From positions 1 to 18,574 of the forward strand of contig DATGEP010000223.1 in the NCBI GenBank assembly GCA_035310125.1: DNA of 18,574 nt. Direction: 5' to 3'. Position numbers and translations under genes: made by a program. This stretch comes from DATGEP01 sp035310125. Lineage in GTDB: Bacteria; Chloroflexota; Ktedonobacteria; Ktedonobacterales; JADMIN01. Position 1 is the stretch's first letter. Each line of letters begins with the position of its first letter. A model generated the notes under the pieces. The model had not been told where the DNA came from. It did no database searches and saw nothing but the letters and a program-made list of their open reading frames with translations. Shown here piece by piece: positions 1 to 8,084 of this stretch.

Positions 1-1473
<1,473 letters not shown>

Positions 1474-1508
1474 GGGATTGATGTGTGGGACACGCCCCTT
1501 TTCTTTGG

Positions 1509-1558
1509 GACCTGCCTCACAGCATCCCAGGTCGATGACGATCTCTTTAGGAGATCGT
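1509..1558 (+). other. Spacer hairpins downstream of 16S
   Basis: The 16S-tRNA spacer (1471-1647) contains two inverted repeats. GACCTG at 1509-1514 pairs with CAGGTC at 1528-1533. ACGATCTC at 1538-1545 pairs perfectly with GAGATCGT at 1551-1558 around a five-base loop. They are plausible processing stems in the precursor rRNA. The sequence CTCTTTA at 1543-1549 is reminiscent of an antitermination boxA, but it lies partly in the hairpin, so I do not call it one. Nothing coding is seen in this spacer. Confidence 0.5.
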
Positions 1559-1647
1559 GCCTTGATTGGTGTGCATTTGGGACCTCACAAGCTGTTGTCT
1601 CTTGTTTCTCACTCTTGAGTTGTCGCAGGTATTCCGGCGGCAAGCTC

Positions 1648-1721
1648 GGGCCTTTAGCTCAGTTGGTTAGAGCGCAGTCCTGATAAGACTGAGGTCCCCT
1701 GTTCGAGCCAGGGAAGGCCCA
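1648..1721 (+). tRNA. ileT: tRNA-Ile (GAT)
   Basis: A complete cloverleaf of 74 bases. The acceptor arm GGGCCTT (1648-1654) pairs with AAGGCCC (1714-1720), with discriminator A at 1721. The anticodon stem CAGTC/GACTG encloses loop CTGATAA, giving anticodon GAT at 1682-1684. The T-arm contains GTTCGAGC. The 3' CCA is not encoded, because the gene is followed by CCT. It sits in the 16S spacer next to tRNA-Ala, the usual pair for bacterial rRNA spacers. Confidence 0.97.
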
Positions 1722-1766
1722 CCTGGCGTACCTTTTACAATCTATCATCGAGTGCAGCACACGCCT

Positions 1767-1839
1767 GGGGGCGTAGCTCAGTTGGGAGAGCATCTGGTTT
1801 GCATCCAGAGGGTCAGGGGTTCGAGTCCCCTCGTCTCCA
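1767..1839 (+). tRNA. alaT: tRNA-Ala (TGC)
   Basis: A complete cloverleaf of 73 bases. The acceptor GGGGGCG (1767-1773) pairs with CGTCTCC (1832-1838) through two G-U pairs, with discriminator A at 1839. The anticodon stem TCTGG/CCAGA encloses TTTGCAT, giving anticodon TGC at 1800-1802. The T-arm contains GTTCGAGTC. CCA is not encoded. It lies 45 bases after tRNA-Ile and about 75 bases before the 5S gene, where a 23S gene would be expected in a standard operon. Confidence 0.97.
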
Positions 1840-1914
1840 CCCCGCTCACCGGCTTCACGCCGGTCGTGCCCCGGAATCATGTGCTGTAACGCCATCGCAT
1901 CTCTACGTGCGGGG

Positions 1915-2034
1915 AGGCTGGTGACTATAGCGGAGGGGATACACCCGTTCCCATCCCGAACACGGTCGTTAAGCTCTCCAGCCCCGACGATACTGCAGGG
2001 GCAGCCCTGTGGGACAATAGGACGTTGCCGGTCT
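1915..2034 (+). rRNA. rrf: 5S ribosomal RNA
   Basis: The core matches bacterial 5S rRNA: ATAGCGGAGGGGATACACCC, then CCATCCCGAACACGG, TTAAGCTCTCCAGC, and the helix IV arm CAGGG/CCCTG (1996-2009) with AATAGG after it. The terminal helix pairs 1917-1925 with 2024-2032 and continues as eight G-C-rich pairs, 1909-1916 with 2033-2040. The full stem is therefore about 17 bp, and its outer part is probably trimmed during maturation. Ends given here follow the usual 120-base length and are uncertain by several bases. A terminator follows closely. Confidence 0.93.
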
Positions 2035-2060
2035 CCCCGCCTGCGCAGCCGAGTTTTCCG

Positions 2061-2088
2061 GCCCGAAGCCATCGCTTCGGGCTTTTTT
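2061..2088 (+). terminator. Intrinsic terminator of the rRNA/tRNA transcript
   Basis: GCCCGAAGC (2061-2069) pairs perfectly with GCTTCGGGC (2074-2082) around a four-base loop, and six T residues follow at 2083-2088. This is a textbook Rho-independent terminator. It lies 27 bases after the 5S end and so closes the 16S-tRNA-tRNA-5S unit, separating it from coaBC. Confidence 0.93.
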
Positions 2089-2128
2089 GCATGAACGTGA
2101 ATGTGACGTAAAGCGACAGGTTCTCCCC

Positions 2129-3361
2129 ATGTCCCTCAGAGATTCGCGCATCGTCTTCGGGGTCTGCGGCGGCATCGCCGCCTACAAGGCCGCCGATGTG
2201 GTAAGCAAGCTGCAACAGGCGGGCGCACTGGTAGACGTCATTCTCACTGAACACGCCGCCGAGTTCGTGCGCCCCCTGACCTTCTCCGCGCTCAGTCATC
2301 GCCCCGTCTATAGCAACCTGTGGGAGCCGACAGGGCAGGCGGCGGCACGGCACATCGAGCTGGGTAAGAGCGCCGACCTGCTGCTCGTGGCGCCAGCCAC
2401 GGCGCATACGATCGCGCGGCTGGCGCATGGCTTCGCGGACGATATGCTCACCGCCGTCGCGCTGGCATCCACAGCGCCGCTGGTCCTCGCGCCCGCCATG
2501 GAAGCGGACATGTACACGCATCCCGCCACGCGGGCGAATCTCGCGCTGCTGGCCGAGCGCGGCGCGACCATTATCCCGCCAGAGGTGGGGCACCTGGCTT
2601 CGGGTGAAGTTGGCATGGGGCGCTTCCCGGAGACGGCGACGATTCTGGCGCAGGTGCGGCGTGTGCTGGGGCGCCGGGGCGACCTGGCGGGCCGGCGCGT
2701 CGTCGTGACGGCTGGCGGCACACACGAAGCGCTCGATCCGGTGCGCTATCTTGGCAACCGCTCCAGCGGCCTGATGGGCTTCGCGCTGGCCGAAGACGCG
2801 CGCGACCGCGGTGCGGATGTCACGCTGATCGCCGGAGCGACAACCGTAGTGCCCCCTACCGGCGTTACGCTCGTGCGGGTGACGACGGCACTGGAGATGC
2901 GCGATGCCGTGCGCGCCGCCCTCGCGGACGCGGACGCGGTGGTGATGGCGGCGGCGGTGGCGGACTACCGGCCGGAGCATGCGGAGAAGCAGAAGATCAA
3001 GAAGGGATCGGCAGCGGAAAATCCCGATGGCTCACTCACGCTGCGACTGGTACGCAATCCCGACATTCTGGCGGAGCTGGCGACTGATCCAGCGGTGGCG
3101 AGCGTGGTGCGCGTCGGCTTCGCGGCGGAAACGATGGATGTGCTGGCGCACGGAACGAAGAAGCTCCGCGAGAAGCGGCTGGACCTGCTGGTCGCGAATG
3201 ACGTCTCCAAGGCGGGTAGCGGCTTCGGCACGCCGACGAACGAGGTGGCGATGCTCTACCCGGATGGCCGCGTGGAGCGCCTGGAGCTGCTGCCGAAGGC
3301 GGATGTTGCCGCCGCCATCTGGGACCGTGTGGCGCCGCTGCTCAGGCGTAAGAATGAGTAG
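2129..3361 (+). CDS. coaBC: Bifunctional CoaBC: phosphopantothenoylcysteine decarboxylase / phosphopantothenate-cysteine ligase
   Basis: Makes 4'-phosphopantetheine for coenzyme A: the C-terminal CoaB half joins cysteine to phosphopantothenate using CTP, and the N-terminal flavin-dependent CoaC half decarboxylates the product. The protein is 410 aa, the usual length. The CoaC half starts GGIAAYKAAD and has RHIELGK with the catalytic His75. The CoaB half has TAGGTHEALDPVRYLGNRSSG (written here in two parts: TAGGTHEALDP, 194-204, and VRYLGNRSSG, 205-214), including R206 and N210, and ADYRPE followed by K289. These positions coincide with E. coli Dfp numbering. Two CoaC residues differ from E. 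coli: N125 is Glu (PAMEADMY) and C158 is Ser (LASGE). I chose ATG at 2129 over an upstream TTG at 2087, which overlaps the rRNA terminator. The ribosome-binding site is weak. No clear promoter is visible between the terminator and the start. Confidence 0.95.
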   Translation: MSLRDSRIVFGVCGGIAAYKAADVVSKLQQAGALVDVILTEHAAEFVRPLTFSALSHRPVYSNLWEPTGQAAARHIELGKSADLLLVAPATAHTIARLAHGFADDMLTAVALASTAPLVLAPAMEADMYTHPATRANLALLAERGATIIPPEVGHLASGEVGMGRFPETATILAQVRRVLGRRGDLAGRRVVVTAGGTHEALDPVRYLGNRSSGLMGFALAEDARDRGADVTLIAGATTVVPPTGVTLVRVTTALEMRDAVRAALADADAVVMAAAVADYRPEHAEKQKIKKGSAAENPDGSLTLRLVRNPDILAELATDPAVASVVRVGFAAETMDVLAHGTKKLREKRLDLLVANDVSKAGSGFGTPTNEVAMLYPDGRVERLELLPKADVAAAIWDRVAPLLRRKNE

Positions 3362-3387
3362 TACCAGCTCTTCGGCGGCAGATGTGT

Positions 3388-3477
3388 TTATGATGGCGGC
3401 GTTGGTTGGCTCGTATCAGACAATCCGGCGTCGTTGAGCACACGTTCCAGGAGCTCCGCGACGGCATGCGTTCTCAT
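3388..3477 (-). CDS. Possible 29-aa small protein
   Basis: A short frame with ATG at 3477, preceded on the minus strand by CGGAG six bases upstream. It begins MRTHAVAELLERVL, which would form a short amphipathic helix, and ends in a Pro/Ser-rich tail. It lies between the convergent coaBC and flotillin genes and has an extended -10-like sequence about 40 bases upstream. I do not recognise a family. At this length the frame could be chance, and the case rests only on the start signals. Confidence 0.22.
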   Translation of the reverse strand: MRTHAVAELLERVLNDAGLSDTSQPTPPS

Positions 3478-3516
3478 ACCATTCTCCGCTAGCACCTACG
3501 TTTTCCGCATGCTTTA

Positions 3517-3525
3517 AGAATAGCA
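3517..3525 (-). promoter_or_regulatory. Weak extended -10 candidate, minus strand
   Basis: On the minus strand this reads TGCTATTCT, a TGn extended -10 with hexamer TATTCT. No convincing -35 lies 17 bases upstream. It overlaps a perfect inverted repeat, GCATGCT (3507-3513) and AGCATGC (3522-3528), which could be an operator. It would drive the possible 29-aa frame at 3388-3477. Confidence 0.25.
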
Positions 3526-3547
3526 TGCAGTGCGAGGAGATGCAGAA

Positions 3548-3574
3548 GGCCACCCGCCGCACTGGCAGGTGGCC
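3548..3574. terminator. Hairpin between convergent coaBC and flotillin genes
   Basis: GGCCACC (3548-3554) pairs with GGTGGCC (3568-3574), and after one mismatch GCC/GGC extends the stem. The plus-strand side is followed by CTAATTTTA, a short T-rich tail. The minus-strand side is followed by TTCTGCATCT. It lies 26 bases past the flotillin stop codon and could act as a bidirectional terminator, though neither T-tract is strong. Confidence 0.5.
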
Positions 3575-3599
3575 CTAATTTTACACAGCAAACTGCTCG

Positions 3600-5288
3600 C
3601 TACCGGCTGCGCTGCCGGCGCGGTCCGCGCGTGGCCCCGGACGGCGAGACGCCGTTGACCGGCGCGGCAGAGAAATCAGGCGTGGACGGCACTGTCGCGG
3701 CAACCGGCTCTGGCGGCTGCGAATCGGCGGGCGGCGTCTCGTTCGTAGTGGGTGTGGCGCTGTCGCTTGTAGCCCCATTTGCGCCGTTCGCGCTGGCGGT
3801 CCCCTCGACGACATTGCTCAGGCCCGGAATGTGGGCCATCAGCTCGTCCATGCGCAGCCCCGTAACAGCTTGCAGAATCGCCGGCACCTGCGCCAGCATG
3901 TTCACCACGTCGCCTGTCACACGGCTGGCGCCCATGCCGCCGTCGCCGTTGCCGGTGGAGACGATGCTGATCTTGTCCACCTTCGCCAGTGGCTCCGCGA
4001 TGGCCCGCACGATCTCCGGCAGATTCGAGACCACTTTATCCAGCACGGCAGCCTGATTATAGTCGCGGTAGGCGTTGGCCTTCGTGCGCATGGCTTCGGC
4101 TTCCGCTTCGCCTTTCGCGCGGATGACGTCCGCCTCGGCGAGACCCCTGAGGCGAGCGGCATCGGCGTCAGCGGCGCCGCGAATCTTCGTGGCCTCGGCC
4201 TCTGCCGACGCCTGCGCACGCAGCGCCGCCGCCCGGCCCTCAGCTTCGAGGGAGATACGCTGGCGCTCGGCTTCGGCGATGGTCTGCACGCGCTGGCGCT
4301 CCGCGTCCGCCACCTTGATGACGGTAGCATCCAGCTCCATCTCGCGACGGTGGGCCTCGGCCTCCTGCACTTTGGTCTGCGCTGTTTTCTCGATCTCCTG
4401 GGCGCGAGCGGTTTCCGCGACGATCTGCTGCTGCATGATCTGCGCCTGCACGTCGCTCGCCTTGTCCGCGACAACCTGTTGCTTCTTCACTTCCGCGTCG
4501 TACTCCGCGCGTTTGAGCGCCAGGTCGCGTTGCGACTCAGCCTGCTTACTCTGGGAAGCGGCCTCGGCGGCGACGCGCTCCTGATCAGCGGCGGCCTTCG
4601 AGACGGCAGCTTCGCGACTGGCGTTGGCCTGCTGGATCTGCGTATCACGGGCGGCCAGTGCGGCGGCGATATTCGCCTCTTTCTTGATGCGCTCGATCTC
4701 CGGTCGCCCCATGTTGGTGATGTACTCGTTCTCGTCGCGCACTTCCTTGATGGTGAACGACACCACCTCCAGCCCCATCTTGGCCAGATCGGCGGAGCTG
4801 ATAACGCGCATCTTCTCACTCACCATCTCCGGCTCCTTGACAAGCTGTTCGACGGTGAGCTGGCCGACGATGCCGCGTAGATGGCCTTCCATAACCAGGC
4901 GGATCAATCCCTGGCGCTCTTCCCATGTCTTGCTGAGGAATTGCTCGGCTGCGGTAAGGATGCTGTCGTGATCGGAGCGCACTTTGAGCTGGGTGACGGC
5001 CTCGACACGGATGGCAACACCCTGGTTGGTGTAGAGGTTCTGTTGCGGCGCCACATCAAAGGACATCAGCTCCAGCGAGAACTCTTTGGCTCGCTGGACG
5101 AGCGGCAAGACGAGCACGCCCTCGCCTTTGTAGACCTTCTGGCCGCCGCTTCCATAGACGATGAGTGCCTCGTTTGGACCGACCTTACGGTAGGCGCGGG
5201 CGTAGAGGTTGATGACACTGACGATGGCAGCCACGATCACGAGCGCGACGACCACCACGATGGTGAGTCCGGCATTGATGCTGGGCAT
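3600..5288 (-). CDS. Flotillin (SPFH-domain membrane microdomain scaffold)
   Basis: A 562-aa FloT/YqiK-type flotillin. It anchors in the cytoplasmic membrane and assembles into scaffolds that organise protein complexes. Residues 7-27 are one hydrophobic segment, followed by an SPFH/band-7 domain (about 28-200), then a long Ala/Glu/Arg/Gln-rich coiled coil (about 205-420). The conserved C-terminal flotillin segment follows, with AYRDYNQAAVLDKVVSNLPE and DKISIVSTG. The last 50 residues are a low-complexity Ala/Thr/Pro/Ser tail ending in a basic RGPRRQRSR. I chose the ATG at 5288 because GAAGGG sits about nine bases upstream; the open frame extends further upstream, but only through the intergenic hairpin. 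The upstream neighbour is an NfeD-like protein, the usual flotillin partner, with a 150-base gap holding a strong hairpin. Confidence 0.93.
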   Translation of the reverse strand: MPSINAGLTIVVVVALVIVAAIVSVINLYARAYRKVGPNEALIVYGSGGQKVYKGEGVLVLPLVQRAKEFSLELMSFDVAPQQNLYTNQGVAIRVEAVTQLKVRSDHDSILTAAEQFLSKTWEERQGLIRLVMEGHLRGIVGQLTVEQLVKEPEMVSEKMRVISSADLAKMGLEVVSFTIKEVRDENEYITNMGRPEIERIKKEANIAAALAARDTQIQQANASREAAVSKAAADQERVAAEAASQSKQAESQRDLALKRAEYDAEVKKQQVVADKASDVQAQIMQQQIVAETARAQEIEKTAQTKVQEAEAHRREMELDATVIKVADAERQRVQTIAEAERQRISLEAEGRAAALRAQASAEAEATKIRGAADADAARLRGLAEADVIRAKGEAEAEAMRTKANAYRDYNQAAVLDKVVSNLPEIVRAIAEPLAKVDKISIVSTGNGDGGMGASRVTGDVVNMLAQVPAILQAVTGLRMDELMAHIPGLSNVVEGTASANGANGATSDSATPTTNETPPADSQPPEPVAATVPSTPDFSAAPVNGVSPSGATRGPRRQRSR

Positions 5289-5354
5289 ATTGCTACCCTT
5301 CCGCGGCTTCTGGCCGCGCACTCTCACTGGCGAATCTTGGTCGAAAAAGGCGAA

Positions 5355-5389
5355 TTGGGTAGGTAAGCCCAAGCGCTTGGCCTACCCAA
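5355..5389 (-). promoter_or_regulatory. Strong hairpin between nfeD-like gene and flotillin gene
   Basis: TTGGGTAGG (5355-5363) pairs perfectly with CCTACCCAA (5381-5389). Inside lies a perfect 12-base palindrome, CCAAGCGCTTGG (5369-5380), which stacks on the outer stem with a five-base bulge. On the minus strand the stem is followed by ATTCGCCTTTTTC, so the T-rich stretch is displaced by about five bases. It could be a leaky terminator that lowers flotillin output relative to NfeD, or an mRNA processing or stability element. Confidence 0.55.
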
Positions 5390-5438
5390 ACGAGTATTGT
5401 GGCGGTACGTCACGGACGGCCTTCGGCCCGACGGCGCA

Positions 5439-6227
5439 TTATGAGGGGTCTAACGGCGCAAGTTCCGGAGCGGTGCCGGCGCGCACGCCAGCCATGAAGC
5501 TTTCCCACGGCTGCACCGTGGCAATGCCGGCGTCTGTGCTGAGGATGACCACCTCCGTACCGGTGGGAATCGCCGCGCCGTCTATGCCGCGAGCGCCGAT
5601 GCTTTGTCGGCCACCCGCCGCGCCGGGAAAGAGCACCTCGCCGATGCCACCGCTACGAATAGCTATGCTGACTTCGCCGATACGCCCCTCCAGGCGCGAA
5701 CTGTCGCCGCTAAGCTCCTCGCCACTGCCCTTGACGAAGATGCGCGTCAGCAACAGGCCGGTCGAGATGGCAGCGCCGTCGCCCGCGAGCAGCGCCACGA
5801 CAATCGTGAGTACGTCGCCGAGGTTAGTCACGGTATGCAGGAGATAGCCGACGAGGCCGAAGATGAGGAGGAGAATGAGGATGCTGTAGGGACTGAACCC
5901 ACCTACGAAAGCATCTTTCACCGCTGCCAGTGGCGACCCCTGCGCCGCGCCTGTCGCGCTGCCCGCGCTCCCATCGCTTCGCGCCGTTGAGCCGTGCGTG
6001 GCATGCGTCGTGTGCGCAGTGTGCGCGGAGTGGGCGCTGTGCGTATGGATGTGGCCGTTGTGGGTGGCGCCGGCATGAGGCGCATGCACGTGCGCCCCAA
6101 TGTGGAGACCATGTGCGCCGAAGTGCAGTCCGTGCCCCACGCCAGAGACACTGGCGAACACCAGGAACGCGCCCGAAAATACGATACACGCGAGAAAACC
6201 GAGGGATAGCGGGTCCGTGGCAAACAT
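5439..6227 (-). CDS. NfeD/YqiJ-like membrane protein with histidine-rich loop
   Basis: A 262-aa membrane protein of the NfeD/YqiJ/YuaF kind, which partners flotillins and is thought to act in membrane microdomains. The first transmembrane helix spans about residues 8-28. Residues 32-78 carry 16 histidines in a loop rich in Gly, Ala and Thr. Two hydrophobic segments follow at about 112-133 and 136-165, then a C-terminal OB-fold-like region (about 178-242) containing LEGRIGEV, GEVLFPG and GTEVVI. The ATG at 6227 has a perfect AGGAGG eight bases upstream. It is co-directional with the flotillin gene downstream. Family assignment rests on the OB-fold pattern and the neighbour; the histidine loop is not something I associate with this family. 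It may bind metal ions, but this is inference. Confidence 0.82.
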   Translation of the reverse strand: MFATDPLSLGFLACIVFSGAFLVFASVSGVGHGLHFGAHGLHIGAHVHAPHAGATHNGHIHTHSAHSAHTAHTTHATHGSTARSDGSAGSATGAAQGSPLAAVKDAFVGGFSPYSILILLLIFGLVGYLLHTVTNLGDVLTIVVALLAGDGAAISTGLLLTRIFVKGSGEELSGDSSRLEGRIGEVSIAIRSGGIGEVLFPGAAGGRQSIGARGIDGAAIPTGTEVVILSTDAGIATVQPWESFMAGVRAGTAPELAPLDPS

Positions 6228-6320
6228 GCCAACCGCCTCCTGCCAGGAAAACCCGGAGCGCCGCCAATGCCGCGCGGAGCCTATCCCTGCTCGAGATAGA
6301 GCCTCCCGCGCCGCGTGGGG

Positions 6321-6629
6321 CTAGCGCTCGACAGGTTCAGGTATCTGGCGCTGCTCTTGCGCCTCCATCATTGCCCGCGCGCGGTTGACGACGGCGGCGA
6401 GATTAACACCCCATCCGAGGCCAATCGCGTGCGGGCGAAAAATCTGCTCGCTCTCTGGATTCCAGTATTCTCCGGCGATATCTGGCCACTCCCCTAGTCG
6501 GAAGTTGTACGGCACGCCGGCGACCTTTCCTTTCCAGGTTCGCGCCTCCGGCTCTTTGGCCAGCTCTTGTCCAATCGCCGCCGCGGCCAGACCCACCACG
6601 ACCCCAGTAACAAAACTCCTCATGCTCAT
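6321..6629 (-). CDS. Small DUF5808-like protein with N-terminal membrane segment
   Basis: A 102-aa protein of unknown function. Residues 5-20 form a short hydrophobic segment or signal anchor. Residues 40-80 hold GVPYNFRLGEWP, then EYWNPESEQIF and GLGWGVNLAA. This WNP...IF..P..GLGW..N pattern resembles the DUF5808 family, whose role is unknown to me. The C-terminus is charged and Glu/Gln-rich. ATG at 6629 is preferred because GGAGG lies seven bases upstream on the minus strand; a second ATG two codons later is possible. The gene ends 93 bases before the NfeD-like start on the same strand, so the three minus-strand genes may be co-transcribed. Confidence 0.72.
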   Translation of the reverse strand: MSMRSFVTGVVVGLAAAAIGQELAKEPEARTWKGKVAGVPYNFRLGEWPDIAGEYWNPESEQIFRPHAIGLGWGVNLAAVVNRARAMMEAQEQRQIPEPVER

Positions 6630-6870
6630 TGCGCTCCTCCAGATCTGCGAACGCGCTGGCCTCCACGCGCATCTATACATGCGTACGTGCGATGGCGGCG
6701 CGGGTTGCGAGTGGCAAGATAGTGCGTGCGCTCCACGCGATGCCTTCCGTGCTGCAAGACGGCTCCGCGGGGCGAGCGGTCACACTGCCGGCCAATCGCA
6801 TGGGCGATCCTGGCATGCAGGCTGTCGGGCGGCGTAACCCCATGCGTCAGGAACAGCCCTACGTTCGCGG
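6630..6870. other. Divergent intergenic region
   Basis: The region between the divergent DUF5808-like and DUF4388 genes spans 6630-6973. Apart from the plus-strand promoter at 6871-6899, I see only one candidate: TATAGA on the minus strand (6672-6677), about 43 bases before the DUF5808-like start. It has no recognisable -35. No coding frame here has convincing start signals or recognisable content. Confidence 0.4.
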
Positions 6871-6899
6871 TGGACACTCCCACACGCGGGTGCTATAGT
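6871..6899 (+). promoter_or_regulatory. Sigma-70-type promoter with extended -10
   Basis: TGGACA (6871-6876) is five of six to the -35 consensus. A 17-base spacer leads to TATAGT (6894-6899), preceded by TGC, an extended -10. Transcription would start near 6906, about 68 bases before the ATG at 6974. This is a strong match in a very GC-rich setting. Confidence 0.7.
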
Positions 6900-6973
6900 G
6901 GAATCCGCCTGTGCGCGCGGGCACACAGCTGAACGCGGCGCGACGCATGCTCCAGGTGAAGGGAGGGAAGTGA

Positions 6974-7723
6974 ATGGCACTGGCGGGAAACCTGCGGCAG
7001 ATCGCATTGCCAGATGTGCTGCGCGTCATCGAGAGCGGACAGCGCAGCGGGCGGCTGCTGCTGCAGCGCGGCGACCGCCGGGCCGCTATCTACTTCTCCG
7101 GCGGCCAGTGGCTGCTGGCCGACCGCATCGGCTCTCAGATGGTGTTGGCCCATCATCTTGCCCGCGCTGGCCTCATCACCCCCGAGCAGATCGAAGCCAC
7201 CATCGGCGTCCCCTTCGCGGAAGCTGGCGAAATCTCCGATATGCAGCTCGTCCGCACCCTCATTTCCTCGCACCTGCTGACGCAGGAACAGCTCCGCCAA
7301 TTCGCCTTTAGCGACGCCGTCAATCTCCTTTCGCTTGTGCTCGGATGGCCCGATGGCGATTTTCTCTTCGAGGACGGCGTGACACTTCCACAGGGCCGCG
7401 TCTTGCTGCCGCTGCCGCTCGGTTCCCTCGTCTCCAAGGCGATGGGCCAGGCACGCGCAGCTGCCCCCGTCCCGCGCGAGGTCGTTCCCCTTGCTCCCGA
7501 AGCGGTGGTGGATTTCGCGGAGGTGGACCCCGAAAGCGGCACCGCCGTGCAGCTCAGTCGCACGCAATGGAAGTTCCTCACTGCCGTAGATGGCCAGATG
7601 CCGCTCTGGGCTGTCTGTCAGAAACTCAACGCTCCCGAGCCCACCATTCTCCGCCTCGCCGCCGAGCTTGTCGCCGCCGGCACCATCGTCATCGTCGGTC
7701 GCTACGCCCAGGTGAGCGAATAG
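6974..7723 (+). CDS. DUF4388 (PATAN-domain) protein
   Basis: A 249-aa soluble protein. The N-terminus, LAGNLRQIALPDVLRVIESG, then RSGRLLLQRGDRRAAIYFSG, matches the DUF4388/PATAN domain often found with response-regulator and gliding or two-component signalling proteins. The middle (about 50-165) is helical with LITPEQIEA and LLTQEQLRQFAF, a repeated pattern typical of these proteins. The C-terminal 60 residues, containing QWKFLTAVDG and PTILRLAAELVAAG, resemble a winged-helix-like module. No receiver domain, membrane segment or enzyme motif is seen. The start is supported by GGGAGGGAAGTGA just before the ATG and by the promoter at 6871-6899. It seems to be a single-gene unit. Its exact function is unknown; a signalling or scaffold role is inferred from the domain. 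Confidence 0.8.
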   Translation: MALAGNLRQIALPDVLRVIESGQRSGRLLLQRGDRRAAIYFSGGQWLLADRIGSQMVLAHHLARAGLITPEQIEATIGVPFAEAGEISDMQLVRTLISSHLLTQEQLRQFAFSDAVNLLSLVLGWPDGDFLFEDGVTLPQGRVLLPLPLGSLVSKAMGQARAAAPVPREVVPLAPEAVVDFAEVDPESGTAVQLSRTQWKFLTAVDGQMPLWAVCQKLNAPEPTILRLAAELVAAGTIVIVGRYAQVSE

Positions 7724-7759
7724 CCGGCCTCCACCGTCCGCACCACCCACGCCGCCTTG

Positions 7760-7777
7760 CGCCGTGCATGCACGGCG
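7760..7777. repeat. Perfect 18-base palindrome
   Basis: CGCCGTGCATGCACGGCG is fully self-complementary. It lies 37 bases after the DUF4388 stop codon. There is no T-tract, so it is not a standard terminator; it could be an RNA 3' end stem or a protein-binding site. Confidence 0.45.
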
Positions 7778-7889
7778 GAGGCATGCCGCCCGTCGTGTGG
7801 GGAGATGCCCTGCAAGGAACAGTCGTTCGCGTGGGCCAGTCTTCGGAAACGTCGTCCGAGCGCCGCGACGGGCGACTTCGGTGGCTTGC

Positions 7890-8084
7890 TCAGATCCCAC
7901 GGACGCCGCTCACGGTGAGGACGACATTTCCGGTCTTCTGCTCCGTTTCGACGTACCGCGTCGCCTCGACCACTCGCTCCACGGGATAGCGCCGATCAAT
8001 GACCGCCTGGTAGTTCCCCGCCTCGATGAGCTGCTTGAGGAAGAGGATGTCTTGCTGCCTATAGTGCGGCGGGACGTCGGCCAT
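7890..8084 (-). pseudogene. 3' remnant of a zinc-type alcohol dehydrogenase / quinone oxidoreductase
   Basis: The minus strand encodes DILFLKQLIEAG, then VIDRRYPVERVVEATRYVE and GNVVLTVSG before a stop. This is the conserved C-terminal end of medium-chain NAD(P)-dependent alcohol dehydrogenases, which are usually about 330 aa. Only about 56-65 residues are present: recognisable similarity begins near 8057, and upstream of about 8084 the sequence is unrelated. There is no cofactor-binding or zinc-binding region. It is best read as a gene remnant left after a deletion or rearrangement. The open frame runs back to an ATG at 8147, so a short peptide could be made, but I find no sign that it is functional. 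Confidence 0.75.

Noticed and set aside
1839..1915. A residual 23S fragment between tRNA-Ala and 5S
   Set aside because: The 75 bases show only a small ACCGGC/GCCGGT hairpin and no sequence I recognise from either 23S end.
1925..2980. A 351-codon minus-strand frame opposite coaBC and the 5S gene
   Set aside because: It is antisense to a clear CoaBC protein and a 5S rRNA, is rich in Arg/His as expected of a GC-rich shadow frame, and has no recognisable motif.
3831..4880. A 349-codon plus-strand frame opposite the flotillin gene
   Set aside because: It mirrors the low-complexity coiled-coil codons of the flotillin gene; its Leu/His/Arg repeats are a by-product of that.
5994..6134. The His-codon repeats of the NfeD-like gene as a CRISPR or tandem-repeat array
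   Set aside because: The repeats are short, irregular and in frame, with no spacers; they encode the His-rich loop.
6893..7900. A 335-codon minus-strand frame opposite the DUF4388 gene
   Set aside because: The opposite strand has a clear family match, ribosome-binding site and promoter; this frame overlaps all three.
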